Source of the DNA: Dromaius novaehollandiae
Lineage: Eukaryota; Chordata; Aves; Casuariiformes; Dromaiidae
Assembly: GCF_036370855.1 (NCBI RefSeq)
Contig: NC_088099.1
Span: forward strand, 146,275,017 to 146,339,016
DNA length: 64,000 nt
Direction: 5' to 3'
Positions 25,801-37,800 of this stretch are shown here, piece after piece. The notes beneath the pieces were generated by a model. It was not told the origin of the DNA and searched no databases. It saw only the letters and a program-made list of their open reading frames with translations. A program made the translations under genes and the position numbers. The stretch's first letter is position 1, and every line of letters begins with the position of its first letter.

Positions 25801-28800
25801 CTGTAAGATGACTCCTCTTTTTTGACTTGATCCACAGGAAAGAAAAATTACCCTTTCTTAAGACAGTTCATCAGGCAGAATAAATCATCTAACACATGTT
25901 AATAAGTAACATGATTTTTAGTAATAAGTTGCAAATTAGATACTGGAATATCATGTCACTCTCACTCAGCTTTCCTCTTATGTTTGTCTTGTCTACGCAA
26001 GAAAGACATGCTAATCTTACTTAAGGTCAAATATACATGAACACAAAGAATTAAATCACCTAAAACCCTCATACGACCTCTGATTGAAAGCTTAACCTGA
26101 AGGGAGAATTCCCCTACCTTTTGTGAACAAGCTTTCAGCTCTGAAGGCATTTTGATACAGCAGTGTAATCTCTATTAATATTACATGTATTGTCCTCAAG
26201 AACACCAGAACTCTTTTTGCACCGCAGCCGAGTAAAACACAAGGTAAATTTCTGATGTGCAACATGGTTTTGAAGAAATTCCATCAAAGTCTAACGCTTT
26301 GAAAACATTTTTATGGGGGAAAATTGTGGAACTAAACACATTCACAGCAAATATTCTACAATTCTTGATACAGGTCTGAAAAAACAGCATAAATTGTAAG
26401 TCTTTCTTTGGCCTTACTAGTCCCCCAAGTGTTTCACTGTGTCGTGCTCCGCTGATAAAATAATGTTGGCTCTCCACATAGATCTTACTAGCCATAACCA
26501 GCATCCAACTGCTCATGCACAAATCAGCCACATCTGTCAAGAACCATACAGGTAATAGAGCTCTGTTATAGGTGATATAAAAATACCAGGGCTAGGATTA
26601 AACTTTATTTCTATAATTCAGTACATGGAATAAAATACTGAGGAGAATGAAGTTTTAAGTACCCATTAAGCCATGTACAAGCTCATTAATATTTCATTCT
26701 ATATTTTACAGTTATTTCAATATATCTATAATAATTCACTGCAGTTTAAGTACATTTTTTCAAAGATTCTGCACTTGTTTTTTGTAAAACAGGACAAAAG
26801 ACTGCTACAACAATACAGAAAGTCCAACAAAATTAAAACAAATTGTACCAAGAAAATACTATGTTCAGAGAAGCAGAAAATACATGAATATGACAGGAAC
26901 TACTTTCTGAAGATCTTTATCACTGCTAAAAACTTACACGACGGTAGCAAGTAAAAGCCCGTACTATGCTGGAGCTAGCTGTACTGGATGCTATTTAAAA
27001 CATACGACAATGACTGCTGCTTAAAGAGAAATATAGCCTCCTAAGAAGCCATCCTCTAGTTTTGTTCAGGAAAAACATGCCAGGAACTGTTGTATTTAAC
27101 AAACTGTCCTGCTCTCACAAGTGGGACAAGCTGGTAAGAATACAGCATATATTCACTTTTTTCCAATACCACCGGGCTACCAAGAATAAGAAAAGCTACA
27201 TTACAACACTGCAACAACAAGAAGGAACGACAGATTAAAAAAGATTAAATCAAGGAGGGGATGAGAGCAGGAAAGGAGGCAGTAAGACCCCTCTCAGCTT
27301 CAGAGGCATATTCTTTATCCAGGATCACTTTCCATTAATGCGGTACAATAACGAGCAAGGGCTGCGGTGATCAGAAGGGCACTGGTAGCTGGGCAGACAC
27401 TTGGTTTCAGCAAACTTTTTATGTATGGCTCACTCCATTTCCTGCAATCTCCCTTCATGACAACTGTCATCTCATTTTCTTTTAATTATTTAAGAACTTA
27501 GGGAACAGGTTTCTGGAAAAAGCAATCGATCCTGCATGCCCCTCGTTAGAGCAAGGCAAGCTGGCAGGCAGCGCAGCAGAGTGTTAAGAATCTACTGGCT
27601 TGACCAATTTATGAGGAATAGGAGAGAAAAATCAAAGTCTCTCTTACCACACCAAACACAAGTTTAGTGGATACTTCAGATAAGGAGGCTTATCAGTATT
27701 TATCAACAAGTGTACCAATATTTGGAGGGTGTGAATGCCAAAAGTTAACAAACGCGTGAAGAAATGGTGCAAAGAAGAAGGAATAGCGCACAGTCTCTAA
27801 CAAAGCCACAAGAGATTGTAACACCGGAAAAGGTGGCAATACCACAGCAGCTTTGGATTACTCTAGGGAAGTAATGAAAGCCTCAGTGCTTATAGCATTT
27901 TAATCCAAACGCTACAGAGAAAACCTAGTACAAGCATCGATCAGTATAACGCTAGCAGGAAAATGGAATAGGCGATACCGTGGCTCTCATCCACCTCTCA
28001 CTTCTGTTATTCTCGCTGCAGTGTTTTCTACGTGAATGTAATTTTTCCACTCTGAGCACATCACTTCCTGCATTGCACAAGCCTGCCGAACCACCGCGCT
28101 GCCAGGAACCGCAGAGCGGCCAGCTCCGTTACAGGTACATCCAGTACAAACCAGCATGCCTAACCTTTGATTCGTCTCAGCCTGCTGGCAGTGGTTCTCC
28201 GGTGGGCCGCAAACTTGCAGAAACCACTCGGGAAATATGTTAATGTCAAGCATATTACTGCCTCCTGTATATCTTGGGAATACCTGGCTTTCTAATATTT
28301 TAGAATTCTTAGTATTATCTAACACTTTTCACAAATCCTCTTAATATTCCAGTATTTCTCAGCTTAGTGTTCAGTGATACCCAAATACAGCATTAAAGAC
28401 AAAATCCTCCATTTGTCTGGTTGGATGTGATCCTGTAATTGCCATGATCACCCACACAGGTCTGTATTTTCCAAGCACTCCTGCAAATGACTGTCACAAG
28501 TCTAGTCTTACTACAAAACTCCTCTTGACTGCGCAGGGCATAGCAATCCCTAGCTAAATTACCTAACTTCTTACCACTCACCAGTTCTTTCGGTAAGTTA
28601 CGGTTAATTTTAGTGCACTAACTTACAGCTTACAAAGAAGGTCTGCTATTTTAATTCACTGGTTGAGCAAGAACTGCTCATAGCATATAAGTGATCCTAA
28701 GTGAAAAACAAGAGCTTGCTTGCACACCCCTGAACTGCTGCTCGCGGGCACAGCTACCCACTGATTTCCATGCTCTAAGACCGGATCCTGGACACCAGCT

Positions 28801-29591
28801 TCTCCTGCGATTCAGTACTTCATGTGGCAAACCTCAGCAGGAAAGGGGACACCCGTTCAACCTCACCTGCTCCCACATCCCAAGTGAGCTGTGAGGTGAA
28901 ATAATCCCGTAGGAGGCAAAGGAGCAGCTCACACCCGGGAGGAGGCCTCGGGAAGGGCTGCTACAGCCCCTGCCCCAAAAAACGGGCCCCCTGCTCTGAG
29001 CAAGAAACACAGACCCACTGAAAAAGGGGAGGGAAATCCAGAACTGAGGAGGCCCAACAAATGCATTAAAGCTTGCCAGCTGCTCCCCATACTTCCTCCC
29101 ACTCAGTCACAGCAGCTGTGTCAGCACAACTCCCAAGACTATTTATCAGTGTGTTTCAGTCACCAAAATCAGAGCACTTCAGCACTGCTTCTCTAGGAAA
29201 CCAATAAGGTTACTACAGAGAGGACCAAAGAGTTGTCTGCGCAGTCAATCAGGGGCCACCCAAGATAGCTGGGTAGAGCAAGGCAGCCCACCGGGCCCGG
29301 GGCTGCACTGGGAAGCAGCACCCAGGCCCGTGCAGCCCCAGCGCGCAGGCGGTGAGGGACAGAGCGCGCAGCACACACACAAATGAAAGCAAATTGTGCT
29401 AAAAGGCTGGTCACGCCAACTTATTGCGGCAGAAAACAGGGTACAGAAGAGACTCCATCCATGCCTAAGAGCAAGCAGAAATGGTTGTATCCTGCACCCC
29501 TCCCCCCCACCACCACCAAAAGGCATTTGAAAAAGTATCTGAATTTTCAGACAAGGGGGAAGAGACCCTGCTGCTGAAGCCCAGGAGCAAT

Positions 29592-29616
29592 TTTATTTAT
29601 TTATTTATTTATTTTT
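29592..29616 (+). repeat. (TTTA)n microsatellite
   Basis: About five TTTA units ending in a T run; simple tetranucleotide repeat in the PLEKHF2 intron. Confidence 0.9.
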
Positions 29617-32600
29617 TTAAATGAAACCAGCTGTTATCCCTACTGTCAGACTGCTCTTTGCAATACGCCCCAGAAGCCAATATTGGTATTGTGCTAGGGG
29701 ACAAAAGATGCAGGCCTGCTGCTGCAAAGAAATACCTATTTCTCTGGGCTTGCAGCTGGTAGCCAAGGGATAGAGCAGCACAGGCAGCAACTTCCTAAAC
29801 TTGCTGCTGCTATGTTTTGCCTGCCTTTTACCCAGGAGCACCTCCTGGCCTTGCCCCACCACTGCAAGCGAACCCTTCCCCCAGCAACGCCACAGTCTGA
29901 CAAGGCTCGGAAGAGGCCTTGCGAAAGCCGGCCTGGCCAGCCAAGCCTCTGCCAGCTACACGGCGAAGTTCTTAACGTCTTTCAAGACGTAACCAGAAGG
30001 TAACCAGCGCATGCACCGGGAAGCCAGGTAACGGCTGGAATAATAATAAGAGTTCTATAAATACAGGTGACCGAGCAAGCCTAATCCACTGCCAGCAGAT
30101 TGATCTGTCAGAGGTCAGAAAGCAAGATTCAGAAAATTAAAAATATATCAAGTACTTGCAGCTGCCAAAATACTGCAATTGGTGTAAGAAGCTTGGAAAT
30201 AAAACAGCTGCATACCTACATACATATTACATACATATTCCCTTTTAAATTAATGAATTGAACAAACCGGGAGAGGAAGAAATGCAATATTCAGATTAAA
30301 TCTTTGCTGTCCTGGAAAAACACTCTAATTTTAACTTTCCATTTTCATGTATTGAAGAGCATTAGTAGGGGTTAGCTTAGAGCCTGATGCTTGCAAACTG
30401 CATCTTTTATCTTAACCAAAGCAGCTGGAACATATACCAGAATACTGCTTCAAAAACAGTTTCCACAGAGTTTAAGACCCACTTCTAGCTCCTTCCATAC
30501 CACATGCCACCGAAGCGGCTCAGGGTTGCAGGGAGCTAAGAGGGATGAGGAGGAACAGCAGACAACAGACCAACGCATCAGGAACGTGCCTGAAGAGTCC
30601 GAGACAGCGGAAAGGGAGCCGGAGATACTGCGCAGGCCTCGTAAGCTAGGAACGCAAGTCCCACGCGTGGGGTGCCGGCACCGCTGGCAGCCCAGACCTG
30701 CAGCACCTCGATCCCTACCCCAAACGGTGGGGCTGGACACACACACCAACACCACCCTCCTTGGCATTAAACAGACTTGGGGCAAGGGCCGTGAAAAATC
30801 AATCGAAAGGATCCAGCCAATTTCAGTGCAAGCTAGAACATGCCTTATGTTTCGCTAACACAGCGCAACGAGGCGAATCCAGAGCCTCCACACACCTTTT
30901 AAATCTTGAAATAAATGGACTTACTTAAATACTCTCAGGGGAAAAAAAATACAGAATCATCAGTTAAAAAAAACCCACAGATCTAGACACAGCAGTTCTA
31001 CAAGAAATGTTGCCAAATCCATTTTGTAAGCGAAATCAGATCAGTTACGTAGCAGCAACTGGTATGTGTTAATGACTGTATTTAGAGACACACATGTGGA
31101 CATCTCCGCACTTCGCACGTCACACGCAGTATAAGAGTCTTGAAGATTTTATCACATACTTCTGACCCCAACTAGCTAAACGCTAGTTAAACTCTTGCAA
31201 TCCATGTGAGCGAGAGGCCTCGGCCTTCGGTGGCCAAGACAAACACTACTTGACAGCATGCTCTGTGAAGCAAGTCCAGCACCAGGACCCGCAAGCACAC
31301 AACATTCACAACAGGATCACCGAGGTGCACCTCTTCACCTAGCCACTAGAAAGGGCACCTCTGAAGCTTTCAGAGCACATGCGTGTTTTAGCACTTGAGC
31401 TACCAAACATCTACATTCAAGTGAGTCTTCTCAAGTCAACAGAATTTTGCTTTTCCTTTCCTCATGAGCACACACATCTCACACCGACACCTGACTTAGT
31501 TCACTGAACCATGTCTCTTTATTACGTACAGGTACGTAAAACGGCCAACGTAAAACAGAAAACAAAGTTTACTTTTATCAACATTATCAGAGAAGTTCCT
31601 GAATTTGATTAACAGCCCAGTAAGAACAAGGCTACAAATAATTGATTATAGCATTACCAAGCTACAAAAAGAGTTAAATTAGTTAAAACGTCAAAGCTAG
31701 GTAAGAGTCATGAACCTCTCACCAATAACTGCAACATGGAAGGACTTTTAACCAGACACATTTTACAACACAGCAACTCTTACCTTGGAGTCCCACAATT
31801 CATAAGCACAGCACCAGCATCACATCATCTCCATTTCGTTTTTTTAATCAGTATTCACTATTTTCACATGCACGTCCTTTAAAAATTCAAATATCCTATT
31901 TAGAAAGCAAGTTTGTATGATACAGAGGTTTCTTTTAACCACATCAGTACTTCCAAGCATTTCCACAAAGCCAAATGAGACATAAGCCCAGGAGCAACAC
32001 TCAGCTTCCTTCTCTGACCCGGTGGAAGCACCTTAATTTACTTAAGAGCAACACAACAACAAGTTAAGAAATCTCCACTTTGGGTGACAATTCTAGTATG
32101 ATACTGTGGAAATACTTTCAGAAGGCCACATAGCTGGCCATCACCTTACAAGGTTAGCTCACGCAGCACGCCTGCAGCATATTTTCAGTATTATCGGAGG
32201 GAAATCAGAACATTCAGACATACTTGGTTTCTTAAAATATTTTAATCAAATAGTATTAACAGCTACATTGCTGCATGTGAAAAGGACTACAAAAAACCCC
32301 TCCCACAAACAACCATCATTTCTATCACTAGTTCACCAAGGACAGACTACGGGTAAGCATAAGTAGCCACAGGGAACCTTCTTATTACCACTTTAATTAA
32401 ACCAACAGAAAAGAGTCGCTAAAATTGGTTGCAAAAGTGGCTCTAGCCACAGGAACTGCGTGCACAGGAGGGCCGTCATCGGGCTGCAGCCACCCATCCC
32501 ACAGACAGCACCATCAGCGCAAACAAGGAGTTTGCAGGTAGTTCAAGCAAAGCCGCGTGTTTCAAATCAAACTCGCCACACTTTGACATGCATCCCTTCA

Positions 32601-32950
32601 CTTCAGAAAGTCCAATGACATTAAAGTGTTGCAATCATTGATATGCCACAGTCACCCTCTCAGCAATATCATAAATTATATGACTCACATTGCACTGCTT
32701 TCTTGACCAAACTTTACCAATGATGCTTTAAAAGTTTGTCAGAGTCTTCAAGGCAGCCAGCTTTGGTCGGTTATAACCTGTGCGTTAAAAGGGCAGTTCA
32801 TTCACCATGCTCCTAATCTAGATCAGAAGTTAGGAATCGCTTCCACGTACAGCTTTCAGAACAGAAGTACACTGAAAATCAGTCTCAAAAGTTTTATACT
32901 GTCAACTATTGACAGCTAACTCTGCAGAAATTTAAAGAAGCGGGAAGGAG

Positions 32951-32979
32951 AAAAAAAAAAAAGAAAAAAAAAAAAAAAA
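32951..32979 (+). repeat. A-rich simple repeat
   Basis: A run of A12, one G, then A16. Simple repeat in the PLEKHF2 intron. Confidence 0.9.
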
Positions 32980-35270
32980 GGAGGAGGTTCCTGAAAGCAG
33001 CCTGTAATCACAACAGCTTACTGCATGTGCCCTTCTTGAGAAATGCACTCACCAGTCCTTTTTCCTTTCTACTGCTTGTCAAATCTGTTTGATGTATTTT
33101 AAAGTCGTACGGAAAGCACTTGGAGCATAGGCATTAGAGCACTCAGCACAATCCAGTCCTCCGAGTGCAATAAACAGTGTCCGGAAAACCATAGGGTCTC
33201 CCAGTCCACATGGCTGTCATCCAACAGGACATTTTCCTTTGCTCTTCTGTAAGATTTAGGCCCATTATTACTGCCCCAAAGATAACAGGCGCTAGAAGAA
33301 CTTTGGAAACTGCACAAATGTTTGCACTGCAGTTAAGAGCTGCACCATTCACTGTGCTGAGGAAGATGCTATCTGGCAAGTTCAAAGATGCTGCGCACAG
33401 TACACTCCTTAATATTAATTTGCAGTAACAAAGTATGCATACGTTGCAGAAAAGCACATGCCAAAGAACATACTGTAACTCTTCATTTTGCAGAAGGCAT
33501 ATCAAGTACTTGGAAGCAAAAAGGTTAGGTAACCTCCGGATTTGAGGTACAAGAGGTGTCCAGTGAAAGGTAAAGCTACTGATAGGAAAAAATCAGACAC
33601 TGCTAGCAAGCAACTCCCTCTGTATACGAACATCTGCTTGAACAAGTAAAATTTCCCAATGTATTGCATCTCAATGCAGCAACTAACTGCTCGCACACCA
33701 GCGTGTAACGAGGACGAACAAGCAAAATTTGAAACACTTAAAGTTTCAGGTTTTTCTTCTTTTGCATCTATACAAAATGCCAAAATTCTGCTCTATTACA
33801 TACATGATGTGCTAAGGACTGTTTTACTGTAAAACATCATGATGCAAGAAGAAGAGGAGGAAGCCATTATCTCCAAAATAATTTTTAAAAACCTCAGATT
33901 AACTTATTTTTATCATCCACTGGTAGGTAACAAAAATGTACTATTAAATCCAAGCCAGCAGCACTTTGTTTTAGAAAACAAAAATAAATACACCGGTGCA
34001 TTCTCAACTATGCATTACTAAAATGTCAGGCTGAAAAACATGAAGAACTATTCCTTCCAAGCACTCTTTAGCACAGTAGTGTTTCTCTTCACAAAAAGAG
34101 AATCTTTGTCCTACAACTCTCCGCCAAGCAACTTCTCAAGCAAGCAGATCCATTTATTTCAACAGCACTACTCATATGGATAAGAATTTGCAGGACTCTA
34201 CTTGCTAACACAGCCGTCATCACATCTTATAATTTATGGCAACATTAAAATAAACTTTAGTATGATAAACATGTTCTACCACACCTGTCTACAGGGTAAC
34301 TTTTCTTGCCATCTCAACTACAAAAATAAGTCCTGCACTACACCATGAAAACAAAAGGTATTCTATAGTATAAAGTTTTGTATTTGCTGTACAGGGACAA
34401 AAAAAATTAAACATGTGGTTCTATTCCAAATTCAATATTTTGAATTCCAATTCCATATTTTTGCACCCTATTTATTCTCTTTCAGAGCAATCCCCAAATT
34501 ACATTTCCATCAAATTACTGAATTAATCTATATACTTTCACAGAACTTTTGCTTTTCGTAAAACATATGTATACAGACATCATCAACCATAAAAAAAATC
34601 ACATGAGTTAGATTGGAAAATAATCTTGAATATTAACAGAGCTTGGAATAAGTCAAAAGCATACCTTTAGAACTTAAAGCAGTACAGAATCAAGTTAACA
34701 CCAAAAAAAAAAAAAGTTAAGTTAACCAGCTTTCTTACCTACCAACATCTAATCAACTTCTCTGTAATTAATGCTAGAGTTCCTTATTTGATGTCACCCA
34801 CTAACAAATGGCCTTTAAAAACAAAAACTTGCATGCTGTTTGTTTGCTTGGCCAATACTTCTAACATTTAGTTACCAGTAATTTTTCAGAAAACTACATC
34901 TTCAGACTCTGCCTCAACAACATGCTGCATCTTGACCCTAAGCTTTCGTTTTACCTTGTCTAGTCCCCTTCGGGGACGACAAATCACCAAAAATACTTCA
35001 AGCGTAACAGAAACTGTTCACCGCCCACCCTGCAGGCAGCACCTTGCCTGGACCACGCTTGCTCAGCTCTCCCCAGCAGGGTAAATCAGACTCACCAAAC
35101 TTGGCGGTATCGCCGCTCAGTCAGAGCTACTGCTCCGTGCCACCTCTGCTGCTCTGACCGAGCGAGAAGCAGCCTTCCTGCAGCCGCAAAGGGGAAACCA
35201 GAGAGCCATGACACCATTCGAGCACAGTAACCAGTTTGCCGATGATAATTTTTTGTAAGCTAATGGGCTC

Positions 35271-35348
35271 CAGGAAGTTAAGGGAAGGTCTCCTGTTAGT
35301 CCAGGGAAGCAGGAGGTTAGTGGAAGGTCTCCTGTTAGTCCAGGGAAG
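35271..35348 (+). repeat. Two-copy tandem duplication, 39-base period
   Basis: Two adjacent 39-base units. The core GGAAGGTCTCCTGTTAGTCC followed by AGGGAAG is identical in both, and the first 12 bases differ by three substitutions. The duplication covers exactly 78 bases. Confidence 0.93.
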
Positions 35349-36516
35349 TATGTAATGCTAACTTAAATCTCAGTCCACAGTTTAAGGGAAACAGAACGTG
35401 GCCCTTGCTTAAAGAACAATTTCATCCTTGCTTTTAGTGAAAACTTGTTTCTAGATGCAGAGATACTAGTTTGATTAATTCTAAATGATAGGAAGGAGGA
35501 AACTGATCCCACTTCCCAGTTCCAAATTTCTCCTCGCTAGTTTTCACTTGGCACTGAAGGGACTTCCTCTGCGCAGCCTTCCGCACAGAACAGACCTCTC
35601 AATTGCTCCGAAAGCCACACGGCCTCTTTGCATTCAGAAGGAGGAATCTGGGAGCAACACTTACAAGGTCTCACTTTCACTGCATTTTGGACACTTGGCT
35701 AGGATGACGTTTCAAAAATAAGCAACACTGCCATAAAACACCCAGGAAAGTATTATTTAACAAGTTGATACATGCCATTTAACTACATAAGGATTCTCAT
35801 TTCTCACTTGATTAGTCAACAGTGTTTAGATTGCATAGTTCAAAAGCAAAAACATTTGCATTCATTGCTAAAGACTTGATCCCTTTCTCATGCTGGTGAG
35901 TGCAAGCAAAACAAATCATCTGTAGGAGCTCAACACTGATTACACTGCAATCTTTAAATACTTTGCTTCTTTCAGATGACCACTCCTGAAAATAATTCAA
36001 AATACACTATTCTTAGAATGTGAAAGCCAAGTATTTAAGTTTTCTCTTTATTTTGGGAAAGCAAAAGGAATTAGTAATCTCAGTTCTGAATTTCATTCCA
36101 GTTTTGGGGGTTTGCTTTCAGACTCACTTTGCCTGCTGTATTAAACTTGTCTCAACACAAGCTGTCGGGCACGTTACAGCCTGAAACGTACTGTTTGTGA
36201 AAAACGCCTCAGTCCCTAGGGTAATCACTCAGCAGGCCAAGCAGACTGCGCTGGAAACCGGCGGTGCCTCTGCCCCTCTCCCAGCAGCGCAATTGCAGGA
36301 CAAGCAAGGGAATTCAGAATATCTGGTTAACAACATAATGCGCCGTCCGGGGCATCATGAACGTTTGCACCGACGCGTAGTGCCAAAGCTTAAGCCAAAG
36401 CCTTTTTTTTTTTTTTTTTTATCCAGGACAAATTGGATGCCAACGTGCACTCTCAAAAGGCCCATTAGCTGTTTTGTTTTGGTCATGAAGAATAGTTTAT
36501 CCGCTAGCTGTTTTTT

Positions 36517-36538
36517 TATATATATATATATATATATA
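36517..36538 (+). repeat. (TA)11 microsatellite
   Basis: Eleven TA units preceded by a T run, about 1 kb inside the PLEKHF2 intron from the CpG island. Confidence 0.95.
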
Positions 36539-37484
36539 GGGGATTTCTGTGCACAGCGTTTCAAATGAGGCTAAGGGAAAAACATGTGGCCAAGACGCCT
36601 CTTCCTGCGCCACTTCCAGGCGACTTAGGTGCCCCACGTATTTTGAGCAGATCAGGCGCATTCCTCTCCACGAGAGATGAGTTTAACAACAAAGTAACAA
36701 CTTTTCCGCCGCCACACTTTCACTTTTTCCCTCTTGTTTTTTAAGCCCCAGCACCAGACTGTACCGGCGAGGAAGCCGCTCCGCTCGCCTGGAAAAGGAC
36801 GAGCAGCGGGACCCCGCCGGGACACCCGCGCCGCGCCGCCCCGCTCGCACCTCGCGGCCGTTATTTCGGTTACTCCAGGGGCGCCGCGCGCTGACTGCGA
36901 ACCCCCGCCCGCAGAGCGCCTCCCCGGGGCCTCGGCGGCGCCGCGCTGCTCCCGCCGGGCGGCCCCGGTCCCGCCGCCCCCGGCGAGTCACGGGTTGAGG
37001 AGTTTCGCGCACTTATGTAACAGCCCGGGGCGGCCGGGGCTCGCGTCGGGCTTTCTGTTGTTGTTCCCCCCCACACACCTTTTAAAGACGAACTCGCCTC
37101 GGAGAGCCGGGAACGCTGCCGGCACCTCGCGGCAAAAACAAGCGCCCGCCGCCGCAGGGCTGCCCCCGAGCCGGCCCGGGCGGCGCCGCCCGCCGCCGCC
37201 CCCAGCGGCCGCAGCCCCGGGGCGCCGCCCGCCGCTTTCCCGCGCCCGGCCGGGACCCCCGCGCCGCGCCGGCGCCGCAGAGACAACCGCCCAGGGGCCG
37301 GCGGAGCCCGCCGCCGCCTCCCCCCCTGCCGCCGCCGCAGGGCGGCTGCTTCCCCCGCCCGGCAGTCCCCGGCTCCCAACATGGCCGCGGAAGGGCGGCC
37401 GGAGCCCCGGCAGGGACGCGCCCCGCCAGCAAAGTTTCCCTCTCGCTCCCCGCCTGGCCCCGGCGGCCGCGCCGCGCTCCTCAC

Positions 37485-37665
37485 CCCGCGCCGCCCGGCG
37501 CTCGCAGCTCCCTCCACTCCAGCCGCTGCCGCCAGCTCCCCCCCGCGCCACCTCCCGCCCCCTGCCCGCCGCCGCGGTCATACACCCGCCGCCGCCGCCG
37601 CCGCCGCGGGGGGACGGGCTCCGGGCACCGCCCGCGCGGGGCGGGGCCGCCGCCATCTTGGGAGG
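37485..37665 (-). other. PLEKHF2: Predicted PLEKHF2 non-coding exon 1
   Basis: Inferred exon from a start site near the YY1/TISU element (YY1 sites of this type usually sit just inside the transcript) to a donor reading GCGGG|GTGAGG in sense orientation. This is the clearest GTRAG donor I found in the island. Joined to the acceptor at 18,049 it gives a GC-rich 5'UTR of roughly 195 nt. The 5' boundary is approximate. The exon is supported by position and splice signals only. Confidence 0.42.
37649..37660 (-). promoter_or_regulatory. YY1 / TISU element
   Basis: On the minus strand the bases read CAAGATGGCGGC, a perfect match to the TISU consensus SAASATGGCGGC and to the YY1 core AAGATGGCGGC. 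TISU elements act both in transcription (YY1 binding near the start site) and in translation from very short 5' leaders. Here the ATG is not the PLEKHF2 start, so its use would make an upstream ORF. Confidence 0.7.
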
Positions 37666-37800
37666 GGCCAGGCGCGGCGGGAAGGGCCGAAGCGGCGCCT
37701 CTGGCCCGTCAGCGGCCCCGGCGCGGTTCGGCCGCGCCGCCCCTCGTCCCGCCGCTCCTCCGGCCGCCGCCCGCGACCTGCCGCAGGAGTTTTCATCCTC

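Larger units (their letters stand above)
18049..37484 (-). other. PLEKHF2: PLEKHF2 intron 1 (about 19.4 kb)
   Basis: Interval between the predicted first-exon donor (GG|GTGAGG, sense) and the acceptor before the coding exon. I recognise no further coding exon on either strand. It holds homopolymers (A22 at 19,587; G18 at 21,865; a long A-rich run at 32,951-32,979; T18 at 36,403), a (TTTA)n run at 29,592-29,616, a (TA)11 at 36,517 and two local duplications with a 39-base period (22,798 and 35,271). Extra untranslated exons could exist but cannot be called from sequence alone. Confidence 0.6.
36730..37800 (-). promoter_or_regulatory. PLEKHF2: CpG island, PLEKHF2 promoter region
   Basis: About 1.1 kb of very GC-rich DNA dense in CpG (repeated GCCGCC, GGCGGC and CGCGCC clusters), sharply bounded by AT-rich DNA on both sides. 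It lies upstream of PLEKHF2 on its strand and is the only such island between the coding exon and the 3' end of NDUFAF6. It contains GC boxes (GGGGCGGGGC at about 37,638-37,647), a YY1/TISU element at 37,649 and a second YY1-like site (AACATGGCCGC at 37,379). No TATA box is evident. Assignment to PLEKHF2 is by position and strand, not by transcript evidence. A 405-codon ORF on the plus strand here is low-complexity Pro/Ala/Arg and is not a gene. Confidence 0.8.
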
